DNA of 64,000 bases from NCBI RefSeq assembly GCF_051201015.1, contig NZ_JBPEHI010000009.1. One strand, written 5' to 3'. Positions 17,562 through 27,503 of the stretch are shown here, piece by piece. The stretch comes from Petrimonas sulfuriphila (GTDB lineage: Bacteria; Bacteroidota; Bacteroidia; Bacteroidales; Dysgonomonadaceae). The notes under the pieces were generated by a model. That model worked only from the letters and a program-made list of their open reading frames with translations, did not search any database and had not been told where the DNA came from. The position numbers were made by a program, and so were the translations under genes. Numbering within the stretch: position 1 is the first letter of the stretch; the number at the start of each line of letters is the position of its first letter.

Positions 17562-18488
17562 TTACACTCTGTTGCACCGTTCGAAAAAACCGATCGCTTC
17601 CAGTTCTTTCCGGATGACTGCTTCTTCCTCGTCTGCTATGTTTTGAAAAGGGGTGCGGTTGATACCCAGGTCGAGTCCGATCAGTTTCATGATACGCTTT
17701 CCGGCAACGATGTTTCCCCGGTAACGGGCAATGACGTTGATCACCTCCTGTGCAAAGTTTTGGTGGGCGACCGCTTCATACAGCTTACCGTTGTTGTAGG
17801 CATCAATCACACCCACCAGCGAACGGCCGATGTAGCTGCCGGTTCCGCTGATACCGCCTTGTGCACCGCCCATTACCAACGCCGAGAGGATGGTTTCGTC
17901 CTGGCCGTGCAGCATATCGAACTTCCCGTTTTTGTATAACATGCATTGGTTATACTCGTACAGGCTCTCGTAGGTATACTTGATACCCGCCAGGTTGGGA
18001 ATGCGTCCGTCTGCTGCTTTCAGAAAAGGCAGCATGGGTAGGAAGACGCCGTTCAGTGCCGGGATATGATAAAAGTAGAAGGGCAGCTCTGGTGCACCGC
18101 AGGCGATTTCTTCGCAGTACTTCACCAGCTCTTCCACCCGTCCCGCCTTGGGAAAAGGAGAAGCCATCGCTCCGATACCGAAAGCGCCGGATTCCTGCGC
18201 GTGCAGTGCCATGCGGTGGCTGTCCTTTATGCAGGTGGCCCCAACATGGACGATTACTTTGAATCCTTCCGGGGCGACTGCGATCCACTTCTCCGTCAGC
18301 TTCATACGCTCCTCTACCGTCAGCATATAGCCCTCACCCGAGGAACCGTTGATAAATACGCCGATCAGTCCGTTTTTTTGCAGCATGGCGGCATAATCTG
18401 CTATGGGGCCGAGATCTACTTCGCCTTTTTTGTCAAAGGGTGTGAAAGGCGCCACAATTAACCCTTTAATTTTTTTAAATTTTTTCAT
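17562..18488 (-). CDS. nanL: N-acetylneuraminate lyase (DHDPS/NAL family)
   Basis: A 308-residue class I aldolase that splits N-acetylneuraminate into ManNAc and pyruvate in the cytoplasm. The family signatures are the carboxylate-binding NGSSGEGYML (about residues 48-57), the catalytic tyrosine in FYFYHIPALNG, and the Schiff-base lysine in LAGIKYTYESL. The pattern GSSGE with YHIPALNG favours neuraminate lyase over dihydrodipicolinate synthase. The context is decisive: it is the last gene of a locus with sialidase, sialic acid permease, mutarotase and epimerase. A terminator follows. Confidence 0.92.
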   Translation of the reverse strand: MKKFKKIKGLIVAPFTPFDKKGEVDLGPIADYAAMLQKNGLIGVFINGSSGEGYMLTVEERMKLTEKWIAVAPEGFKVIVHVGATCIKDSHRMALHAQESGAFGIGAMASPFPKAGRVEELVKYCEEIACGAPELPFYFYHIPALNGVFLPMLPFLKAADGRIPNLAGIKYTYESLYEYNQCMLYKNGKFDMLHGQDETILSALVMGGAQGGISGTGSYIGRSLVGVIDAYNNGKLYEAVAHQNFAQEVINVIARYRGNIVAGKRIMKLIGLDLGINRTPFQNIADEEEAVIRKELEAIGFFERCNRV

Positions 18489-18529
18489 ATTGTTGATTTT
18501 TAGGATGTTTTATTGTTAGATGACAGTTG

Positions 18530-19816
18530 TCAAATCGCTTCGCTTTTATTCTTCAATTCTTCTTGCGGATAGGTGAGGTCTTGCCGGGGTTTCAGAAACG
18601 CCAGCATCAGAACGACCGCTGCCAGTACGACGATGGCCAACTTGCTGAAATCGGTTCCCAAGCTTCCGGCATCGGTGGAACTACCGAGCATCAGCGTGAC
18701 GGCGTATCCGGCAAAAACTCCCATCATGTTCATGATACCGTACGCTGTGGCGCGGTATTTTTGCGGAATAATCTGGCAAAGTATCGGCATGTTGTTTGTG
18801 TCGAACATTCCGAAACCGATGCCGAAGAGCATGGCTGCGCCGATCAATCCTGTGTGGGAATGTCCGAAACCCAACAATACGAGCGAAGGGATAGTCAGGG
18901 CTAAACCGATAGTGCTCGTGTAAATACGTCCCCGGATGTTTTTCTGCACCCATCGGTCGGAGAGCGGCCCTCCGATGAGTACGCCGATAAACGAGGCTAT
19001 AGCGATGGAAATGGTGGCCATGGGCCCGGCTTTTGCCATTTCAATTCCCAGATTCTCGGAAAACAGTGTCGGCAGCCAGTTTTTGGTTGCCCAACCGGGA
19101 AAACTCGGAGCCATAAAGTAGAAAAGCATGACCCAGAAAGAAACTGTACCCAGAATAATGCCGAATGACCGGAAAACAGATTCCTTTTTGATTAGCGTTC
19201 CTTGCGGGTCGGCTTTCAATCCGGCTGTTGTAGTACCCGCGTGGCCCTCCTTGTCGTGCAGCAGGAAAATAAGCAGCACGGCGTATATAATTCCGACAAT
19301 TCCGAACCAGTGAAAAACGGTATTCCACGAATAATTGGCAGCAATGGTCGCTCCAAACCCACCCAGCGCCTGGCCGGTATAAAGTCCCGACATGTGGATT
19401 CCGATAGCTAGCGACCGGGTTCTCGATGTGTGAAAATCGGCAATCATAGCCAATCCCGTGGGCAGGTAAAGCGCTTCGCTGACACCCATCAGCGCACGCA
19501 GCCAGTACACCTGCTGGAAAGTTTGCGCATATCCTAACCCGTACGTTACGGCAGACCACACAAACAGGCTTCCTACAATCAGCCACTTGCGGTTGATGCG
19601 GTCGGCGATTATTCCCGCTACAGGACTCATTAAACCGTAAATGAGCAGGAAAACACCCATTACCCGTCCGAAATTCTCGGCGATGGCCAGTTCTTTAATG
19701 TCCAATTGCATGGACGATTGCATGGTGGAGAGCATCTGTCGGTCGAGGTAGTTCAGTAACGCTACAAACCACAGCAATCCGACGAGTATCCACGGATAGA
19801 CTTTGTTATTTTTCAT
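18530..19816 (-). CDS. nanT: MFS transporter, probable sialic acid permease
   Basis: A 428-residue inner membrane protein with 12 predicted helices. The MFS signature after helix 2 appears as DRINRKWLIVGS, and the first helix carries NYLDRQMLS, as in the anion:cation symporter branch. The overlap of 11 bp with the mutarotase gene upstream and the lyase gene 41 bp downstream place it firmly in the nan locus; an MFS NanT is the known inner membrane sialic acid transporter of Tannerella and Bacteroides. Substrate assignment rests on context. No frameshift or truncation is apparent. Confidence 0.85.
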   Translation of the reverse strand: MKNNKVYPWILVGLLWFVALLNYLDRQMLSTMQSSMQLDIKELAIAENFGRVMGVFLLIYGLMSPVAGIIADRINRKWLIVGSLFVWSAVTYGLGYAQTFQQVYWLRALMGVSEALYLPTGLAMIADFHTSRTRSLAIGIHMSGLYTGQALGGFGATIAANYSWNTVFHWFGIVGIIYAVLLIFLLHDKEGHAGTTTAGLKADPQGTLIKKESVFRSFGIILGTVSFWVMLFYFMAPSFPGWATKNWLPTLFSENLGIEMAKAGPMATISIAIASFIGVLIGGPLSDRWVQKNIRGRIYTSTIGLALTIPSLVLLGFGHSHTGLIGAAMLFGIGFGMFDTNNMPILCQIIPQKYRATAYGIMNMMGVFAGYAVTLMLGSSTDAGSLGTDFSKLAIVVLAAVVLMLAFLKPRQDLTYPQEELKNKSEAI

Positions 19817-21017
19817 ACTTTATCTCTCCTTTTATGGTTACCGGTGTACGAACGCCGGGTTTCAATTCACCCTGTACAGCATAGAACGTTTTTCCGCTGA
19901 AAGCGAGTGTTGCACCCGCGCGGGCAGTGTAGGGCGTAACCTCAATGGTTTCCCATTCGCCGGTAAACGTGTCAAATATACGACATTCGGGATTAAATTT
20001 GTAATATTCGATGGGTTGTGTCATGTAATTTTTCGAAAACTCCAGATTCAAACGGGATTTTTCTTCTGCCGAAATGGTGGTGTCGTTTCCGATGTTGTAT
20101 TGCGTGGTAACAGCATCGAGAAAAATAGCGTGGTTTACACCGCCAAAACAAAGGATGTACCGGTTGTCCACTGGCATTGCCGTTGCACCGGTCAACGAAA
20201 AAGGCTCTCCGGTTTTTTCATCGACTTGGCAACCGGCTGTCTCCCATTTTTCGGCGGTGACGTCGTAACGAAGCACATCGGTGGCCATAGCCGGTTTGTT
20301 TTCGGAATCTCCTCCGAAGAAACCTCCGAACAAATACACGAATACCCGGTTTTTCTGCTCTACGGCTGCCAGCACAGGCTGAACTCGGGGCAGTCCGGGA
20401 AAATCGGGCAGAGCCGTCCAGCCCGAATCAGCTTTTGTATTGATGCAATAAAAAGTGTTTGCCGGCTTCCCGTTCCCGTTCCCTCCTCCAATAAAGACCG
20501 TATCTCCGACGGTGCACCCTGCAAAGTTATCCATGGCAGCAGGCAGTTCCGGAAACGGCTCCAGTTCTACTGCGCCGGTTTCAGGCATGGTGATTCGATA
20601 AACGCTCTTCAGCGATTGGGAAGTGGTGTTCCCGCCTATCCACAACGCACCGTCTGAAATGGGGACAGATGCACCGTAAGCCGATGAATCGGGCAAGTGT
20701 CCGATAAGTTTCCACTCATTTCCCGTTGAGTCGTACAGCATGATCTCGTTGTAAAAAGTTTTCGAACCACCCTCAAATCCGAGTTTTCCGGGAAAGTTGG
20801 CGCCTCCAGCCACGATGAGTTTTTGGTCGATAAGTGCCGCATAGGAAGCCGAAACACCTTTGGCGAGATCTCCGTACAATCCGTTAACGGGTAATTGGGT
20901 CAGTTTAAGTTTCATTTGTTTGCTGTTATTATTGTCGCCACACGAAATTAAGCATGCGACAAGAAAAACCGACAGTATTCGTGTTCTGTTTGTTCTAAAA
21001 AAAATGCTTTCTTTCAT
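19806..21017 (-). CDS. nanM: N-acetylneuraminate mutarotase, cyclically permuted Kelch lipoprotein
   Basis: A 403-residue lipoprotein (lipobox LISC at about residues 23-26) made of Kelch-like repeats: GGANFPGK, GGGNGNG, FGGFFGG and FGGVNHAIF are repeat cores. It belongs to the cyclically permuted mutarotase family, which equilibrates alpha and beta anomers of N-acetylneuraminate in the periplasm to speed uptake of sialic acid released by sialidase. The last 11 bp overlap the permease gene, suggesting translational coupling. Confidence 0.88.
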   Translation of the reverse strand: MKESIFFRTNRTRILSVFLVACLISCGDNNNSKQMKLKLTQLPVNGLYGDLAKGVSASYAALIDQKLIVAGGANFPGKLGFEGGSKTFYNEIMLYDSTGNEWKLIGHLPDSSAYGASVPISDGALWIGGNTTSQSLKSVYRITMPETGAVELEPFPELPAAMDNFAGCTVGDTVFIGGGNGNGKPANTFYCINTKADSGWTALPDFPGLPRVQPVLAAVEQKNRVFVYLFGGFFGGDSENKPAMATDVLRYDVTAEKWETAGCQVDEKTGEPFSLTGATAMPVDNRYILCFGGVNHAIFLDAVTTQYNIGNDTTISAEEKSRLNLEFSKNYMTQPIEYYKFNPECRIFDTFTGEWETIEVTPYTARAGATLAFSGKTFYAVQGELKPGVRTPVTIKGEIKYEK

Positions 21018-21026
21018 GTGTTAATT

Positions 21027-22979
21027 CTATTTTTTCCTGTCCGGACTATATACCAGTTCCTCCACCGCATCTTTTCCGTCCGGAGTCACAAAGACAAACG
21101 TGAACATCCATTTCTGTAAACGCACCCCGGACGAACTGAACGTTCCAACGGGAAGTTTTAGCAAAACGCTGTTCCATCCCTTGTTCAGTTCTACCGGAAT
21201 GGGTGGGCGGGCCTGGAAATTTTCGTTTTTCAGCGTTATTTCGTTTGTTCTGCCGGTATGGGTATTTTCCCAAACGGGTGGCATGATCTCATTGTTATTC
21301 ACGTAAATACGACTTTCCCGGTAATCCCACTTCCCCCGTGGCGGTGGCAGGTCGGACTCGGAGCGGCTGTAATCCTGAGTGGAAGTCCATAGCCCGACCG
21401 TTTGCGCTTTGGGCGACCAAACCCACGTATAAGCATATGCCGTGTGGTTTTCTTGCGGGTTTTTATAGAAAGCAGGTACGGTTTTTCCCCACACGTGGCG
21501 CAGGTAAATTCCCGCCCCGGTGGCATTGTGCGAACCGTATCCGATTCCGTTGTATTCATAGGTGTCGTCAATTCCGGTCTCGGGCGGAAACGATTTCAAC
21601 AGATCGCCATCATTCGGGAAAGCGTCGGTAATCCGCCACTTTACGTTGGTTTGTTTTACGTAGGCAAACGGCTCATCGGTGAATGTGTGTTTTTTGTGCC
21701 AGAGCATCCGCTTCTCGAAATCGACAAAACCGTTGAAAACTGCGTCGTTCTCGTCGGTTGGCAGGATAGTCCCGTTTTTGTCGAAATACTCACTCCCGCC
21801 ACCGCACCAGGTCCGCTCGGCAAAGGCAAGCATTAAGGGGTAGAAGTTGTTTTGCAGTACTATTTGTTCGTCGTTGGGTAAAAGACGGTCGTTCCAGACA
21901 GCGACAATCCCGCCGGCGATGTCGTCGGATCCCTTTTCTGCATCGGCGATGCGGCTATTGTATAGTGCTACGATGTCGCCGAACGCATCGAAGTGGTTGA
22001 TGTAGTGGAACCGGGAGTCGATCGCGGGAATACCCGGTTGCGCTTTGCCGCGGTAACTCCAGAGCTGTGTGGCATCAATCTCCCCGGACCTGTATGCCCA
22101 TCCGGGGTTCCAGGAGATCACCTTTTTGCCAAGCCCCCGGACGTGTGCCACCATTTCCGGGACAAAGGAGGGGTTGGTGAACTGCACTTCATCGGTTCCG
22201 ATATGGATCCAGGGTGCATCGGGAAACACTTCGGTACAGATTTCCTCCATCAATCGCTTCAGTACTTTCATTCCCTCAGGCGATTGCATGTCGTGTCCGA
22301 TGGCCCGCACAAAGGCAGCGCTGTGACCGGGCATATCGATCTCCGGAATCAGCAGCATGTTGTGTTGGCGACAATATTCGGCAATTTCGTGTGCCTGGGC
22401 TACGGTATAATATTGTGCGTGATGGCGTTCGTAATGGACAGGATCGTTAAGTTGCGGAAAAACGTTGCTCTCCAGCCGCCATCCCTGGTTTTCGGTCAGG
22501 TGCCAGTGGAAAACGTTGATCTTGAACTTTGACAACAAACGGATATGTTTTTTGATTTCATCAACCGATATGTAGCTGCGCCCCACATCGTGCATAAATC
22601 CCCGGATACGGAAAGCGGGCCAGTCGGTAATTTCGAGAGCAGGAACCGAGTTCCCATCGGATGATTCCACTATTTGCGCCAGCGTTTGCCGCGCCCAATA
22701 GATACCTTTTTCGGTAGTGGCTTCGATCAGGATGCTGTCGGGCGTAATTCTGAGGCGATAGGCTTCATCGGGATTGATGATTGCTTTGGGGATAGCATTC
22801 ACCAATTTTTCGGAGACGAGGGAGGAATCGGGTACTCCCAGACGGAGGAGGTGCTGTCCGGAGAGGTCAATGGTGAGCATCTTCGGTTCCGGCAACAGCT
22901 GAAATGTTTCTTTCCTCTCTGTCGTGCTACAGGAGAGAAGCAATAGGGTGGTCAGCACGATGTATGTAAATATCTTCAT
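21027..22979 (-). CDS. Beta-N-acetylhexosaminidase, GH20 lipoprotein
   Basis: A 650-residue lipoprotein (MKIFTYIVLTTLLLLSC) that removes terminal GlcNAc or GalNAc from glycans. The N-terminal GH20b-like domain (about 25-120) is followed by the (beta/alpha)8 catalytic domain (about 125-450) with the catalytic Asp-Glu pair in IHIGTDEVQF and the entry motif GFMHDVGRSYIS. A C-terminal beta-sandwich (about 500-650) probably binds the surface or glycan. In the nan locus it would trim the sugars uncovered by sialidase; it corresponds to HexA of Tannerella. It is 9 bp before the mutarotase gene. Confidence 0.9.
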   Translation of the reverse strand: MKIFTYIVLTTLLLLSCSTTERKETFQLLPEPKMLTIDLSGQHLLRLGVPDSSLVSEKLVNAIPKAIINPDEAYRLRITPDSILIEATTEKGIYWARQTLAQIVESSDGNSVPALEITDWPAFRIRGFMHDVGRSYISVDEIKKHIRLLSKFKINVFHWHLTENQGWRLESNVFPQLNDPVHYERHHAQYYTVAQAHEIAEYCRQHNMLLIPEIDMPGHSAAFVRAIGHDMQSPEGMKVLKRLMEEICTEVFPDAPWIHIGTDEVQFTNPSFVPEMVAHVRGLGKKVISWNPGWAYRSGEIDATQLWSYRGKAQPGIPAIDSRFHYINHFDAFGDIVALYNSRIADAEKGSDDIAGGIVAVWNDRLLPNDEQIVLQNNFYPLMLAFAERTWCGGGSEYFDKNGTILPTDENDAVFNGFVDFEKRMLWHKKHTFTDEPFAYVKQTNVKWRITDAFPNDGDLLKSFPPETGIDDTYEYNGIGYGSHNATGAGIYLRHVWGKTVPAFYKNPQENHTAYAYTWVWSPKAQTVGLWTSTQDYSRSESDLPPPRGKWDYRESRIYVNNNEIMPPVWENTHTGRTNEITLKNENFQARPPIPVELNKGWNSVLLKLPVGTFSSSGVRLQKWMFTFVFVTPDGKDAVEELVYSPDRKK

Positions 22980-22993
22980 GTACGGGGAAATAG

Positions 22994-25075
22994 TTATTTT
23001 TTGTCCTGAAATTCTGATGAGAAGGTGGAGGCGGGTAGTCCTGCCTCGTTGACCAGATTGCCTTCCGTGTAGGAATCCCAGCCATAGCGTACGAATGCGG
23101 GGCGGGACACTTTCTCGCAGGTCACCTCCAGACGGTTGGCCCTGATCATTGCTTTTGCCTGATAAAAAACCTTGTCTTCTCCTGCCAGTTCGATATTCCT
23201 TACAGCATTGTTATCCGACGTACGGAGAAGCTTTGTTTCACTAAAAGTGACAACCGCTTTTTCTTTCTCAAAGAATACCTCTCTGAAGAGCGGGCCACTT
23301 TTCAGAATGTTTTTTCCGTAGCTGTCGGCCAGTGCCCAGCGTGCCAGACGCTCTCCCACCTCCTTTTTTTGTCTGGGGTGGACATCGGTCCGGTTACCCA
23401 GATCAGAGGAGACTACCATTCCGGAGCGAGGAATCCGTTCCATCAGCCTGCGTTGACTGTCGCGGAAATGTCCCCAGGACTCACGCCCCGTCTCCATGCT
23501 CGAAAGCTGCACGTAGTAGAAAGGGAAGCGCTCTTCCCAGGCGTTGCGCCAACTTTCCACCAAGATAGGGAGTAGTTGTTCATGCAGTTCCACATTATTG
23601 GCGTTAGACTCACCCTGGTACCAGATAGCTCCGGCAACAGGATATTTGCTGATGGATGCCATTCCGGCTTCAAACAAGTAGGAGGGTTTGTAGGGATGTT
23701 GCTGGAGGGGATTCTCTTTCGCACGGGCAATGTTTTGCATCCCCCGCTCACGTACCCATCCGTCGATAAAATCATTACTGTTCCAGTTGGTGAAGAAATC
23801 GGCCATCAACGGATCCCGCTCCATCGTTCTGCGGTCAATCCACGCTTCGGTGGGAGACCCTCCGATAGCGTTCTGTATCAATCCTATCGGTACATTTAGC
23901 TCTTCCTGCAACATCCTGCCAAAATAGTAGGCAACAGCGGAGAACTGTCTTGCCGTGAGGCTGTCGGACAGCGCCCACGCTGCGGGACGGTAATAGCCCA
24001 GCCGGTTCACCTCTGCCAGCACGTTGTCGTTCCACTCTATGGCCACCGTGGGTGCAATCTCTTTCATGTCGAAAAAGCGAAGTTGCCTGTTGGCGGCACG
24101 AGGAATATCTTTCTGTGCTGTAGAGGCATCCTGTAGCCGAAAGGCCATGTTCGATTGTCCGGAGCAGATCCACACCTCGCCCACCAGGATATCGGTCAGG
24201 CGGATACTTCTTCCCTGGTTCTCTATGGTAGCGTTGTAAGGGCCACCTGCCTTCATCGGAGGAAATTCAACCGTCCATTTTCCGTTGTGGCCGGTTTGTG
24301 CAGTGCTTGTTTTTCCCGCAAAGCAGACGGTTACTTTCGTGGCTGCATCGGCGGTTCCCCAAAACTTTACCGGCCTGTTGCGCTGCATCACCATGTGGTC
24401 AGTGAATATCTCTGGCATCTGCAGGCCGCCGTAATCACCGGTGATGGCTCCGTAGACTGTCCGCGCAATGATGCCTGCTCCTTCGGTTGTGGGGTGGAGC
24501 GCGTCGGGAAAGAGGTCGGGCCGGTTGTACAAAGGCCTGTTCAGGTCGATCAGCGGCACACGGGTCACTGCTGCTACCCGTTCAATTTCCTGTTGTACTT
24601 GCTCGTACCACACCCGGGTGCTCGACTTGAAGCGGGGGTGCCAGCTAAAGATGGGTGTCATGCGACAGATCCACACCTTAGTAGCCGGATTTTTCTCTTG
24701 GAACGAACGGATCAGGTCTATGTAATCGCGGGTAAAGTCGTCCCGAAACTTTGGCCAGTTGCGGGGATCGGTGTCGTTCAACCCCAGGTGGATTACCACG
24801 ATGTCGGGTTCGAAAGCGAGTGCTTGTTCAAATACCTTCAGCTTCCGGTAGGGATTGTGGCCTTTTTGTAACAGGGTGGCGCCGCTGTGTCCGAAATTCT
24901 CCACGCGGTACGTATTGCTTAGCAGTTGCTGCAGTTGGGCAGGGTAGGTGAATGCCCGGTCATCGATCTTGTAGCCGTAGGTGACGGAGTTTCCCACGCA
25001 GGCTACTTTCGTCCGTTCTGCAAAGAGCAGTGTCGGGATAAGAAACAAAACAAACAGTATACTTTTCTTTATCAT
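22994..25075 (-). CDS. nanS: Sialate O-acetylesterase with extra N-terminal SGNH esterase domain
   Basis: A 693-residue secreted protein (signal MIKKSILFVLFLIPTLLFAE) with two esterase modules. The first (about 20-215) is an SGNH/GDSL hydrolase with VACVGNSVTYGY, GLNDTDP and DALHP. The second (about 220-690) is a sialate O-acetylesterase domain with the catalytic CSGQSNM (about residue 300) and AIWYQGESN. It removes O-acetyl groups from sialic acids so that sialidase and lyase can act. The two-module build is like Tannerella NanS. It sits 14 bp before the GH20 gene. Confidence 0.9.
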   Translation of the reverse strand: MIKKSILFVLFLIPTLLFAERTKVACVGNSVTYGYKIDDRAFTYPAQLQQLLSNTYRVENFGHSGATLLQKGHNPYRKLKVFEQALAFEPDIVVIHLGLNDTDPRNWPKFRDDFTRDYIDLIRSFQEKNPATKVWICRMTPIFSWHPRFKSSTRVWYEQVQQEIERVAAVTRVPLIDLNRPLYNRPDLFPDALHPTTEGAGIIARTVYGAITGDYGGLQMPEIFTDHMVMQRNRPVKFWGTADAATKVTVCFAGKTSTAQTGHNGKWTVEFPPMKAGGPYNATIENQGRSIRLTDILVGEVWICSGQSNMAFRLQDASTAQKDIPRAANRQLRFFDMKEIAPTVAIEWNDNVLAEVNRLGYYRPAAWALSDSLTARQFSAVAYYFGRMLQEELNVPIGLIQNAIGGSPTEAWIDRRTMERDPLMADFFTNWNSNDFIDGWVRERGMQNIARAKENPLQQHPYKPSYLFEAGMASISKYPVAGAIWYQGESNANNVELHEQLLPILVESWRNAWEERFPFYYVQLSSMETGRESWGHFRDSQRRLMERIPRSGMVVSSDLGNRTDVHPRQKKEVGERLARWALADSYGKNILKSGPLFREVFFEKEKAVVTFSETKLLRTSDNNAVRNIELAGEDKVFYQAKAMIRANRLEVTCEKVSRPAFVRYGWDSYTEGNLVNEAGLPASTFSSEFQDKK

Positions 25076-25084
25076 GGGATATAC

Positions 25085-25741
25085 TTACAGATAAGGTTTC
25101 AAAATCTCTACCCACTTCAGGTAACCTTCACCCATCAGGTGGAGACCATCATTGCTGTATCGGGGATCCAGCTTGTCACTCCCGGGTATTATGAAATGGC
25201 TGTAAAGGTCTACAAATATGATCGATTGGGATGTCGCTATCTCTTTCAAGCGCTCATTTAACGAAGCAATGGCTCTCCCGTGTCTGGTATGTCCTTCAAA
25301 CATCCCGTAGCAGTCGTTCACGGGAAGTATGCTTTGCAGGTAGATTGCTGTTCCGGGTGACTCACACCTGATCCTGTTTACAATGTCGGCAGTCATTGAC
25401 ACAACCGTATCGGGGGAAGTGTTACGGGCCAGGTCGTTGATACCAATCAATAGGAATATTTTCGCCGGTTTGCCACGCAGCAAGGGGGCCAGTCTGTCCA
25501 GTATCCCTTCGCAGATATCTCCGCTGATTCCCCGGTTTTTTATGCGCGGATCGTTAAATAATTCTGCCCATTCACCGCCATTGGTGATGCTGTTGCCAAC
25601 AAAAAGGATGTCTTTCTCTGTTACTGGCAGTTTCTCAAACAGGGAAGCACGTTGATGGTAGAAAGTGGAGTGGTTTCGTTGTTGGGCAATGGTTGTTGCC
25701 GTGGTACATGTAATGAAACACAATAACAGAATTTTTTTCAT
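25085..25741 (-). CDS. Secreted SGNH/GDSL-family esterase
   Basis: A 218-residue protein with a signal peptide (MKKILLLCFITCTTATTIAQ) and the four SGNH blocks: LFVGNSITNGG (Ser, block I), RGISGDIC (Gly, II), LIGINDLARN (Asn, III) and DGLHLMGEG (Asp-His, V). It is probably an acetyl esterase acting on carbohydrate. In the nan locus it directly precedes the two-domain nanS gene (9 bp), so this operon encodes three esterase modules. Its exact substrate (sialic acid or another O-acetylated sugar) cannot be read from sequence. Confidence 0.82.
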   Translation of the reverse strand: MKKILLLCFITCTTATTIAQQRNHSTFYHQRASLFEKLPVTEKDILFVGNSITNGGEWAELFNDPRIKNRGISGDICEGILDRLAPLLRGKPAKIFLLIGINDLARNTSPDTVVSMTADIVNRIRCESPGTAIYLQSILPVNDCYGMFEGHTRHGRAIASLNERLKEIATSQSIIFVDLYSHFIIPGSDKLDPRYSNDGLHLMGEGYLKWVEILKPYL

Positions 25742-25814
25742 TCGGGTAAATGCTTGCGTCGTGCGCTGTATGTACAGAAAGTGAGAATAAACGCACTACT
25801 TCATTGAAAGGAAA

Positions 25815-25850
25815 CCAAAGATAGCGATAAATAATTACCGCCATCTTTGG
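25815..25850 (-). promoter_or_regulatory. Hairpin with internal -7 box between susD-like and esterase genes
   Basis: An 8-bp perfect inverted repeat (ccaaagat at 25815-25822 with atctttgg at 25843-25850) lies in the 132-bp space between the SusD-like gene and the downstream esterase gene. Its distal arm contains TATCTTTG on the minus strand (25823-25816), a match to TAnnTTTG, 75 bp before the esterase start. The site could weaken read-through from the transporter genes, start a second transcript, or both. Confidence 0.4.
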
Positions 25851-25873
25851 ACCTGAGTTAATATATGAAAAGA

Positions 25874-27481
25874 TTAGTATCCGGGTGTTTGCTCCAGGGC
25901 ATCATCATTGTCGAGGAGACTCTTGTCTAGCGGCCACAATACTTTGTGTGTTTCTGTGGCTTCATTTAGAACCGGGTTGCCGTCGACACTTCCTTCCTGG
26001 GTGAAAACCAAGTGTTTTCCTCCTTTAGTGAGGGTCATTCTGCGTAAATCCCACCAGCGTTGACCTTCCTGTACGAATTCTTTGTCTTTCTCCCGCAGGA
26101 TGGCTAATTCGTTTGTAGTGAAATCACTTGCCGTGAAGGTAAACTCACTACTCCAGTTTGCGCCGTATGCCCGCTGGCGTACTTTATTGATGTACTCTTC
26201 CACCTTTGTATTGTCTCCTTCCATATTGGCAATCTCTGCCAGGGACAGGTAAACCCAGGGGAGGCGGTAGAACACGAAATCGCCTACCCATTGACGGATG
26301 CCGTTCGAGTTGATGTATCCTATGTTCTTTTTCGTGGAAACTCCCCTATAAATAAGATTTCCATCGCTGTCTTTATTATAAGAGGGTAGGAAAGTAGCAT
26401 TTCGTCGTGAGTCTTTTTTGTCGAATATCTCAAAAAACTGTTTGGTGTATTCGTAGCGTTGTTGGGAAGAGGAGGTTGCAATCTGTAAAGGGTCATCAAA
26501 AAGGGTGCCATCTTCCAGATAAGCATTTTTATTGGTTTGTCCGGTACCCACATTATAGATGTACTGGTTGACTGCGTTGGAAGCTTCTCCTTCTGCATAC
26601 CGTATGGCAAAAATAATTTCGTCATTGGCTTTATTGGTAGCATCGAATACCCTCGGAAACTCCGTCAGCATTTTTAATCCGTAGTTATTGGCCACATTTT
26701 CCAGATGTTGTTTTGCTACAGCCAGATCAGCCTGGTTCGCTGTGTTGTCTCCGGTTGTCACTTTCGCATTCCAGAGATAAACCTCCCCGATCAGCGATTC
26801 TGTGGCAGCCTTGTTCCAGTAAACTTTCTTGCCCATGCCGTACGGATTGAAATCATTCACACTGCCAAAATAATCGAGTGATTTCTGTAAATCGCTTTTG
26901 ATTTGGGCCATTACTTCTGAAGCTTTTGCACGGGGCATATAGAGCTTGGTCGGATCCAGTTCCCCATCAACAACCTCTACTCCCAGTCTCAGAGGAACTC
27001 CTCCGTAGATGCGGTACAGATCAAAATAATAGAAAGCGCGTATCCCGTATACCATTCCCAGATAATAATTCTTCTTTGCTTCAGCGATATAGTCAGCATC
27101 GGTTACTCGTGCAATAAACAGGTTGCAATTGGTGATTCTGCCGTACAGGTCCCCAAATTTAGATACGCCGGTATTGTTAGCATCGAAATTTTGCTGAATA
27201 ATGGAACCGTTGTACACCGAAGAGCCGTCTCCGCTGGTACCCGAAATATAATGTCCTCCTCTAAGTTCTCCAAAAGTAATTGTGTGTTGCCAGGCTGCAT
27301 CCCTCAGATGCTTGTGAATGCCGTCAATGTATCCCGTAGCATGAGCTTCGGTTTTCCAGTAGGAACCGCTACCATAATAATCAATGGGAGCCAGATCCAG
27401 TGCGTCACTGCATGAAGTGTGGGTCGCTCCGATGATCAGAAGCATCACACCTGATATGATTGTTAATTTTGTAATCTTCAT
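25874..27481 (-). CDS. nanU: SusD/RagB-family glycan-binding lipoprotein, probable sialic acid transporter lid
   Basis: A 535-residue surface lipoprotein (lipobox near HTSC, residues 21-24) of the RagB/SusD family. It has the TPR-like helical fold with conserved segments RAFYYFDLYRIYGGVPLR and the C-terminal LLDNDDALEQTPGY. It forms a lid on the SusC-like barrel and captures free sialic acid or sialo-oligosaccharide at the surface. The assignment as NanU rests on its place 22 bp after the SusC-like gene in a complete nan locus. No truncation is seen. Confidence 0.88.
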   Translation of the reverse strand: MKITKLTIISGVMLLIIGATHTSCSDALDLAPIDYYGSGSYWKTEAHATGYIDGIHKHLRDAAWQHTITFGELRGGHYISGTSGDGSSVYNGSIIQQNFDANNTGVSKFGDLYGRITNCNLFIARVTDADYIAEAKKNYYLGMVYGIRAFYYFDLYRIYGGVPLRLGVEVVDGELDPTKLYMPRAKASEVMAQIKSDLQKSLDYFGSVNDFNPYGMGKKVYWNKAATESLIGEVYLWNAKVTTGDNTANQADLAVAKQHLENVANNYGLKMLTEFPRVFDATNKANDEIIFAIRYAEGEASNAVNQYIYNVGTGQTNKNAYLEDGTLFDDPLQIATSSSQQRYEYTKQFFEIFDKKDSRRNATFLPSYNKDSDGNLIYRGVSTKKNIGYINSNGIRQWVGDFVFYRLPWVYLSLAEIANMEGDNTKVEEYINKVRQRAYGANWSSEFTFTASDFTTNELAILREKDKEFVQEGQRWWDLRRMTLTKGGKHLVFTQEGSVDGNPVLNEATETHKVLWPLDKSLLDNDDALEQTPGY

Positions 27482-27503
27482 AATGTTGGATTTCTAAAGA
27501 TGT

